DNA of 10,346 nt, taken from Holosporales bacterium (GTDB lineage: Bacteria > Pseudomonadota > Alphaproteobacteria > RUG11792). A program made the translations under genes and the position numbers. Location: positions 1 through 10,346 of the forward strand of contig JAISFY010000019.1 of the NCBI GenBank assembly GCA_031263345.1, given 5' to 3'. The notes beneath the pieces were generated by a model that searched no databases, was not told the DNA's origin, and saw only the letters and a list, made by a program, of their open reading frames with translations. This document shows, piece by piece, positions 5,907-10,346 of this stretch (its first letter is position 1; every line of letters starts with the position of its first letter).

Positions 5907-6992
5907 ATGATAAATTTTTCAAATTCTTTGGGGTTTGATATCTTGATCGATGACGTCGTTCTGGATTGGTTTTGCTTGATCAATACTAGTAGAGTTGGGC
6001 CGAAGACATTTTGGACACTGATGAAAACGTATAAAACAGCGAAAGAATCTCTGAAACATGTTGCTAATCCGTTTCCAAAAAGTTCAGCTGAAAAGATATT
6101 ACGTTCAGCGAACTGCGATATAATTTTAGCAAACGAAAGCTCCTTTCCGAAGGGGTTGAGAAGGTCATGCTTCTGTCCACCTATGCTGTATTATAAAGGA
6201 GATAAATCGATATTATCGAAAAAGAAGATAGCAATCATTGGAGCCAGGAATGCTTCAATTAGCGGGATGTCGATTGCCAAAAATCTAGCCTCAAAGTTAT
6301 CTGATAAGTTCGCAATAGTATCTGGATTGGCAAAAGGAATCGATTCGAGCGCTCATTTCGGTTCATTGTCTATACCAGAAAACGGAGCAGCAATTGCCGT
6401 CCTACCAACTGGGATTAATAAAGTTTACCCAAAGGAAAATACAGATTTATATGAGAAAATTGCAAAATTTGGAATACTACTCACGGAAGTTGCTCCCAAT
6501 TCTGGTCCAGATCTCGGAATGTTTCAGGCTCGAAACAGGATCATCTCCCTCTTGGCCGATGGAATGATTATTATAGAAGCAGCTGCTAAATCGGGAACAT
6601 TAGCGACGGCGAAGGCTGCCCTTGATGTTGGGTGTGAGGTAATGGTTGTTCCTGGTTCACCAATCGATCCGCGATCATTTGGTTCAAATTTACTAATTAA
6701 AAACGGGGCAACTTTAGTTCAAAATCATGTGGATATTCTCGAAGTACTGAAGTTTGAGGAAAATTTCAAGCAACCAGAAGTTCCGGATCAAACGGTAATT
6801 ATAGACGAGGACAGGGATACCGATAATTTAAGGGATAGGGTTCTATCACTATTGTCAACCAAGGCCGTTTCTCTCGATGAAATTGCGTACAATGCGAACC
6901 TGCCAATCCAGCAGCTATTATGTGTCATATCAGAGCTAGAGATTTTGGGAAAGATAGTGAAGCACGCTACGAATGAGGTATCATTGGCGTGA
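5907..6992 (+). CDS. dprA: DNA-processing protein DprA (Smf)
   Basis: Cytoplasmic protein that binds incoming single-stranded DNA and loads RecA; widespread even in bacteria not known to be competent. It is 361 aa. An N-terminal helical region (about 20-75, LDWFCLINTSRVGPKTF) is followed by the Rossmann-like core: KKIAIIGARNASISG (106-120), IVSGLAKGIDSSAHFGSL (137-154), AVLPTGINKVYPKEN (164-178), ARNRIISLLADGMIIIEAA (208-226), KSGTLATAKAAL (228-239), VVPGSPIDPRSFGSN (247-261). A C-terminal winged-helix domain (about 305-355, LRDRVLSLLSTKAVSLDEIA) completes the standard layout. No ribosome-binding site precedes the ATG; a TTG twelve codons in, with GGGG upstream, is an alternative start. Its stop overlaps the radC start by 4 bp, so the two form an operon. 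Confidence 0.95.
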   Translation: MINFSNSLGFDILIDDVVLDWFCLINTSRVGPKTFWTLMKTYKTAKESLKHVANPFPKSSAEKILRSANCDIILANESSFPKGLRRSCFCPPMLYYKGDKSILSKKKIAIIGARNASISGMSIAKNLASKLSDKFAIVSGLAKGIDSSAHFGSLSIPENGAAIAVLPTGINKVYPKENTDLYEKIAKFGILLTEVAPNSGPDLGMFQARNRIISLLADGMIIIEAAAKSGTLATAKAALDVGCEVMVVPGSPIDPRSFGSNLLIKNGATLVQNHVDILEVLKFEENFKQPEVPDQTVIIDEDRDTDNLRDRVLSLLSTKAVSLDEIAYNANLPIQQLLCVISELEILGKIVKHATNEVSLA

Positions 6993-7717
6993 GTAAAGCG
7001 CCCTCATCGGCCTCTGTACTTCAAATTCAGAAAGACGGCGATGAATCTCGACACGGCCATCGAAAGAGGGTTTTACAGAAGCTAACTAAGCATGGCTATT
7101 CATCATTCATTGATTATGAAATTGTGGAAATGATGCTATTTTTAGTATTCAAGAGGAAGGATACGAAACCTCTTGCCAAAGCTTTACTAGGGAAATTCGG
7201 GACGATCGATAAGATTTTAGGAGCTTCACCGGATAGTTTGATGAGTATTCCAGGAATCGGAACAAGCGCAGTGAATACTTTTAAAATCGTCGATGCCATC
7301 ATCAAATCTGCGCTACAAAGCAGGATAATAAAGAAAAGTATTATTGAATGCTTTGATGATGTTGTTAGGTACTGTAAAGTAAACATGAAACATCTTACAT
7401 CAGAGGAATTTAGAATCATCCTTTTGAATGGAATAAGTGAAGTTATTTGCGACGAGATTATACAAAAGGGCAGTATCGATTCGGTTGACGTTTCACCGCG
7501 AGAAATTCTGAAATTATGCATAGAAAAAGGAGCTAAGGGGTTCATTTTAGTTCATAATCACCCGAGCGGAGATCCAACTCCGTCTGCAAATGACGTGTAC
7601 ATGACAAAGCGTATACAAGAAGCCGCTAATGTATTCAATATAACTCTTTATGATCATATTATCATAGGAATGGATAAATACATTTCTTTTAGAAACTTAA
7701 AAATAATTAAAGAATAA
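6989..7717 (+). CDS. radC: RadC family JAB/MPN-domain protein
   Basis: RadC (UPF0758) family, historically linked to DNA repair, though its biochemical role remains unsettled. The product is 242 aa. The N-terminal helical/HhH part spans residues 20-110 with LMSIPGIGTSAV (84-95). The metalloprotease-like JAMM domain follows, with E140 (TSEEFRIILLN) and the metal-binding set H189, H191 and D202 in VHNHPSGDPTPSANDVY (188-204), all intact. GTG at 6989 overlaps the dprA stop as GTGA, with GAGG (6975-6978) 10 nt upstream, so translation is coupled to dprA. No clear intrinsic terminator follows; the downstream 130 bp hold only imperfect stems. Confidence 0.93.
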   Translation: MSKAPSSASVLQIQKDGDESRHGHRKRVLQKLTKHGYSSFIDYEIVEMMLFLVFKRKDTKPLAKALLGKFGTIDKILGASPDSLMSIPGIGTSAVNTFKIVDAIIKSALQSRIIKKSIIECFDDVVRYCKVNMKHLTSEEFRIILLNGISEVICDEIIQKGSIDSVDVSPREILKLCIEKGAKGFILVHNHPSGDPTPSANDVYMTKRIQEAANVFNITLYDHIIIGMDKYISFRNLKIIKE

Positions 7718-7764
7718 CATCTCGCATATTTACGATGGTCTTGTTTTAAAAAAGCTCATCAATA

Positions 7765-7794
7765 TTAACTTAAAATTAAGAACGGTTTTATAGA
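7765..7794 (+). promoter_or_regulatory. candidate promoter for the secreted Gln/Gly-rich protein gene
   Basis: TTAACT (7765-7770) and TATAGA (7789-7794) are 18 bp apart, in the gap after radC. Transcription would begin near 7801, giving a leader of about 48 nt. Both boxes are moderate matches. Confidence 0.32.
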
Positions 7795-7848
7795 ATCTTC
7801 ATATGAAACTGAAATGTATCGTAGTAAACGCGTTATTGGGGGAGTATA

Positions 7849-8475
7849 GTGACCGTTATTACAAGTAGAAGATTATCAATTGTCCGGATTTTTCGTATCC
7901 CGATGATAATGTCTTGGTTAGTTTTATCCGGTTTTACCGCTAATTCAGTTGCTCAGAGTAGGGTGACGGGAGCGAGTGTTGTAACAGGGATACAACAGAA
8001 CGGGCAAAATGTAGTGGTTCCGCTAAATGGCCACCCGAGAAACCAATCTCACCAGTCCACAGGTCAATCCGATTCGGCTGCTAAACAACAGAATGGAGTA
8101 TATTTAGTAGATCTAAGTGGAAACGTTTTTAAGCCGCCTGAATCAGTACAGAAGCAATTGCCAGAAGAACTTAGGTCAGGAATCTATTTTTTAACGTATG
8201 ATCCAACAAATCCAGAAGTTCTGGAAATTCTTCAAAAACTAAACCAGGTATTCTTTGGTTCTCAGCCAACCTATGGATCCAATGGGATTCCCCAACGCCA
8301 ACAACCCGGCTCCGTACCTGGGCAAACGGCTATATATCCCGGTGGACAACCTGGAGGTTCTGGACAGTATCAGCCAGGAGGTCAGTCATGGCAGCGATCA
8401 GAGGGGCCGGAAGATGTAAATAATGGTTCTCCGAGAAAGTATGTTATGTTGAAATGCCAGATAATGCCAGACTAA
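7849..8475 (+). CDS. secreted Gln/Gly/Pro-rich protein of unknown function
   Basis: I do not recognise this 208-aa protein. Residues 1-35 form a signal peptide: a basic start (R7, R8, R13, R16), a hydrophobic core at about 18-30, and SVA|Q as a type I cleavage site after A35. The mature part is Gln/Asn/Ser-rich and disordered-looking (36-82), then has a compact central segment (84-136) with GVYLVDLSGNVFKPP and a helix EVLEILQKLNQVF. A low-complexity tail (137-195) rich in Gly, Pro and Gln contains PGGQPGGSGQYQPGGQ (164-179). It ends in KYVMLKCQIMPD, with the only Cys at 203. GTG at 7849 follows GGGGGAG (7838-7844) with a short 4-nt gap. Its TAA overlaps the pgk stop on the opposite strand. 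It may be periplasmic, surface-exposed or an effector; nothing in the sequence decides. Confidence 0.8.
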   Translation: MTVITSRRLSIVRIFRIPMIMSWLVLSGFTANSVAQSRVTGASVVTGIQQNGQNVVVPLNGHPRNQSHQSTGQSDSAAKQQNGVYLVDLSGNVFKPPESVQKQLPEELRSGIYFLTYDPTNPEVLEILQKLNQVFFGSQPTYGSNGIPQRQQPGSVPGQTAIYPGGQPGGSGQYQPGGQSWQRSEGPEDVNNGSPRKYVMLKCQIMPD

Positions 8476-9647
8476 GTGATTATTAGTGGTCGTAATCCAG
8501 GAAGTTCAAATCCAGAGACGAACTCGAGGAAGGCTCCTCCAGCTGTTGATACGAAAGACATATCCTTTTTGTGGGAGCCAATAGAGGCTATCGTTTCACC
8601 ACCACCTACGATTGATGTTAGCTTGCCACATTGCGTTTGAGTCGCTATCTCTTTGGACACAATTTCTGTTGCTCTGCCGAAATTGGAGTATTCGAATGCT
8701 CCGATGGCTCCATTCCATAATATGGTCCTGGATTGCGAAATTATTTTTTGGATTAATTTAGTTGTTTTTGCTCCGATATCATAACAGGAATATCCCTGGG
8801 GTATTTCTTCCAGATTACACTGTATTCCAGGAGTTTCCAAATTAGCCGATACAACACAATCTGTAGGTAAGATAATTTTTGCTTTCGATGAATTTATAAT
8901 TTCAATAGCTTCATTACACAAGTCTTTTTCGAGAAGAGACGACTGCATTTTAAAATCTCGAGCGGCCAGAAAGGTATTGGCCATCGCCCCAGCTATTATC
9001 AAATTATCTGCTATCTGAGAAACTTTTTTTAAAATGTTCATCTTCGTTGAAACTTTGGATCCACCGATGATAGCAGTGTATGGTCTATCTATATTTTGCG
9101 ATAATTTTGATAACCAGAGTAATTCATTTTCTAATGTAAACCCGGCAAAAGATGGAAGCAATTTTGTTATTGCACAAACAGATGCATGTTCTCTATGCGA
9201 TACCGAAAAGGCATCGTTAATATATACGTCTCCGAAACTAGCTAATATTTTTGCAAAATCAATATTATTTTGTGTTTCTCCATCATAGAATCTAAGATTC
9301 TCCAATAATACTATTTTCGAATCGATAACATTCGGATTCAACTCGAATATAGAAGATTCAATAAACTGCATATCCATCCCTAAGACTTTTCTAACATCGT
9401 TCACTATCGATGATAAAGAAAATTCCCGTCTGAATTTATCTTCCAATTTTGGCCTCTTATAATGGGAAATTAGAATTACCCTCATCCCGAGGTTTAAGAT
9501 ACCATCTACCGTATCTTTTACAGCGTAAACTCTGGATAGATCTTTTACCGATGACGGGAGGTTTAAATCACACCTTACGATACATCTGTTAACGGAATCA
9601 TTATCCTTCACATATTGTTTAAAAGTATCGAATGTTTTTAATTTCAA
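8472..9647 (-). CDS. pgk: phosphoglycerate kinase
   Basis: Cytoplasmic glycolytic enzyme interconverting 1,3-bisphosphoglycerate + ADP and 3-phosphoglycerate + ATP. It is 391 aa, normal length. Substrate-site motifs: RCDLNLP (25-31), R39, SHYKRP (61-66), LLENLRF (114-120), SHREHAS (150-156). Nucleotide-side motifs: GGSKVSTKMNIL (195-206), AMANTFL (221-227), WNGAIGAFE (311-319), GGGET (348-352), FVSTAGGAFLEF (365-376), ELPGL (381-385). Several usual residues differ: WNGPMGVFE reads WNGAIGAFE, GGGD reads GGGE, and STGGGA reads STAGGA. It is therefore a diverged but apparently complete enzyme. The start is TTG at 9647, chosen because GAGG lies 6 nt before it. A consensus-like promoter is upstream. 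The stop overlaps that of the convergent secreted-protein gene. Confidence 0.94.
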   Translation of the reverse strand: MKLKTFDTFKQYVKDNDSVNRCIVRCDLNLPSSVKDLSRVYAVKDTVDGILNLGMRVILISHYKRPKLEDKFRREFSLSSIVNDVRKVLGMDMQFIESSIFELNPNVIDSKIVLLENLRFYDGETQNNIDFAKILASFGDVYINDAFSVSHREHASVCAITKLLPSFAGFTLENELLWLSKLSQNIDRPYTAIIGGSKVSTKMNILKKVSQIADNLIIAGAMANTFLAARDFKMQSSLLEKDLCNEAIEIINSSKAKIILPTDCVVSANLETPGIQCNLEEIPQGYSCYDIGAKTTKLIQKIISQSRTILWNGAIGAFEYSNFGRATEIVSKEIATQTQCGKLTSIVGGGETIASIGSHKKDMSFVSTAGGAFLEFVSGFELPGLRPLIIT

Positions 9648-9653
9648 GGTGAA

Positions 9654-9657
9654 CCTC
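9654..9657 (-). promoter_or_regulatory. ribosome-binding site that sets the pgk TTG start
   Basis: GAGG, within AGAGG on the minus strand, lies 6 nt before the TTG at 9647. No ATG or GTG lies nearby in frame, so the unusual TTG start is supported. Confidence 0.65.
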
Positions 9658-9688
9658 TTTTAGATTTTGATCAAACGGAGAGCAATGT

Positions 9689-9717
9689 ATTACACAAAAA
9701 TATCTTCCGTAGGTCAA
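9689..9717 (-). promoter_or_regulatory. pgk promoter
   Basis: On the minus strand, TTGACC (9717-9712) and TGTAAT (9694-9689) are separated by exactly 17 bp. Each box matches the sigma-70 consensus at five of six positions. Transcription would start near 9682, giving a leader of about 35 nt. This is the best promoter in the window. Confidence 0.65.
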
Positions 9718-9756
9718 TTTTTTTTTATACCTAAACAATAAAAATAGAACGAACTC

Positions 9757-9785
9757 TTGAATGTTCATGTCATAGAGGTGATAAA
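9757..9785 (+). promoter_or_regulatory. candidate promoter for the right-edge surface-protein gene
   Basis: TTGAAT (9757-9762) and GATAAA (9780-9785) are 17 bp apart, moderate matches to consensus. Transcription from near 9792 would leave a leader of about 135 nt, which contains a CTACG/CGTAG pairing (9803-9807 with 9837-9841). A weaker alternative lies around 9849-9880. Confidence 0.3.
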
Positions 9786-9926
9786 GAGAGTTTGTGTTGC
9801 AACTACGACACGCAAAAAACATGCAATAGATATCAACGTAGAACAAAGTTGGATCGGGAATAGGACGTGATGTGCTAGACTCGGCAGAGTAAGCAATGGA
9901 CCAAGCAGATTTTAGAGGGTCAGCAT

Positions 9927-10346
9927 ATGACGATCAAAAACAGGACGAGAGTAGGCGTAACATCAGCTATAGTAGCAGTATCAAACGCAGCTGCGAGTGG
10001 CTGTCCGGATGGAAGGTTCTTTGTAGGAGGTACTCTTACCGCTAACTTCGACCGAGCTACCATTAAATATGACGGAGACGAAACAAACGAAAATATAAAG
10101 AAGTGGACAGCGGCTATTCAGCAAAAACTACAGCTATACATAACTGCAAAGGAAGAGGCAGCCAAAACAATAGATGAGCCAGCCAAAGACTTAGCAAAGA
10201 TCGTAGGAAATGTTCTTCAGAAATGGTTAGAAATGGACGTAGAACACCGCAAAATCTTATTCGCAGGCGATAGTGATAATCCAGCTGGATCAGCATTGGC
10301 ATTATCTCTTACCAGTGTCAACACAGAAATTAACAAAACTAACATC
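9927..10346 (+). CDS. secreted, possibly outer-membrane protein (3' truncated by window)
   Basis: Open from the ATG at 9927 to the window edge, 140 codons without a stop. GAGGG (9915-9919) lies 7 nt before the ATG. Residues 1-23 are a signal peptide: basic NRTR, a hydrophobic GVTSAIVAV core, then NAAA with cleavage after A23. Cys26 follows in ASGC, a poor lipobox, so a lipoprotein is possible but less likely. The mature start, GRFFVGGTLTANFD (29-42), resembles the first strand of alphaproteobacterial beta-barrel surface proteins. It is followed by a charged, predicted helical stretch (about 53-112, including KWTAAIQQKLQLYITAKEEA) that such barrels do not normally have. Identity is not established. 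The gene is divergent from pgk. Confidence 0.7.
   Translation, partial: MTIKNRTRVGVTSAIVAVSNAAASGCPDGRFFVGGTLTANFDRATIKYDGDETNENIKKWTAAIQQKLQLYITAKEEAAKTIDEPAKDLAKIVGNVLQKWLEMDVEHRKILFAGDSDNPAGSALALSLTSVNTEINKTNI

Noticed and set aside
7114..7545. Minus-strand frame of 143 codons within radC
   Set aside because: It is antisense to a well-supported gene with intact motifs; no promoter or ribosome-binding site of its own.
7734..7760. Imperfect GATG...CATC stem after radC as a terminator
   Set aside because: Mismatched stem with no T-run after it; the T-rich part is inside the stem.
8484..8560. GAGGA-AGGC-TCCTC hairpin near the pgk 3' end as a terminator for the secreted-protein gene
   Set aside because: No T-run follows, and the bases encode the conserved C-terminal Gly-rich motif of PGK, which explains them.
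9619..9846. Minus-strand frame of 75 codons, Cys- and Phe-rich
   Set aside because: It covers the pgk promoter, leader and start; composition is untypical and there is no ribosome-binding site.
10114..10302. Minus-strand Leu-rich frame of 62 codons
   Set aside because: It is the antisense shadow of the signal-peptide protein gene that runs off the right edge.
1..10346. CRISPR arrays, tRNA genes, insertion sequences, toxin-antitoxin or phage-defence modules
   Set aside because: I looked on both strands and saw no spaced repeats, cloverleaf, transposase or terminal inverted repeats. XerD has housekeeping features and no attachment site is visible, so it is not read as a mobile-element integrase.

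Overview
The window looks like chromosome of an intracellular alphaproteobacterium, most likely Holosporales or Rickettsiales. Three points support this. It carries a Tlc/NTT-type nucleotide translocase, the carrier that energy parasites use to take host ATP. Its nucleoside diphosphate kinase reads like an alphaproteobacterial Ndk throughout. Base composition is moderately AT-rich and genes are packed tightly, with overlaps. I see no rRNA, tRNA, CRISPR array, insertion sequence or integration site. The order-level placement is inference.

Layout: positions 1-212 hold the end of an unidentified frame and a small membrane-protein ORF of doubtful status. About 320 bp with inverted repeats but no gene follow. 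Next comes tlc (594-2138, +) with a striking leader hairpin and a probable terminator at its end. A minus-strand block runs from 5828 down to 2317: a secreted protein with a degenerate choline-kinase/APH-like fold, an AGCS sodium:amino-acid symporter that overlaps it, then ndk, then xerD, which starts inside ndk. From a compact divergent promoter region, dprA and radC run on the plus strand with a 4-bp overlap. They are followed by an unrecognised secreted Gln/Gly/Pro-rich protein (7849-8475). Its stop codon overlaps the stop of pgk, which lies on the opposite strand (9647-8472). The right edge cuts a secreted, possibly outer-membrane protein gene starting at 9927.

Functionally, tlc (nucleotide import), the AGCS symporter (amino-acid import), ndk (NTP balance) and pgk (triose metabolism/ATP synthesis) describe a host-dependent metabolism that still keeps at least part of glycolysis. 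XerD, DprA and RadC are chromosome-maintenance and recombination proteins. The three exported proteins (5828-5133, 7849-8475, 9927 onward) are the least explained part and the best candidates for host interaction. Most start codons were chosen from visible ribosome-binding sites. Several genes begin with GTG or TTG.
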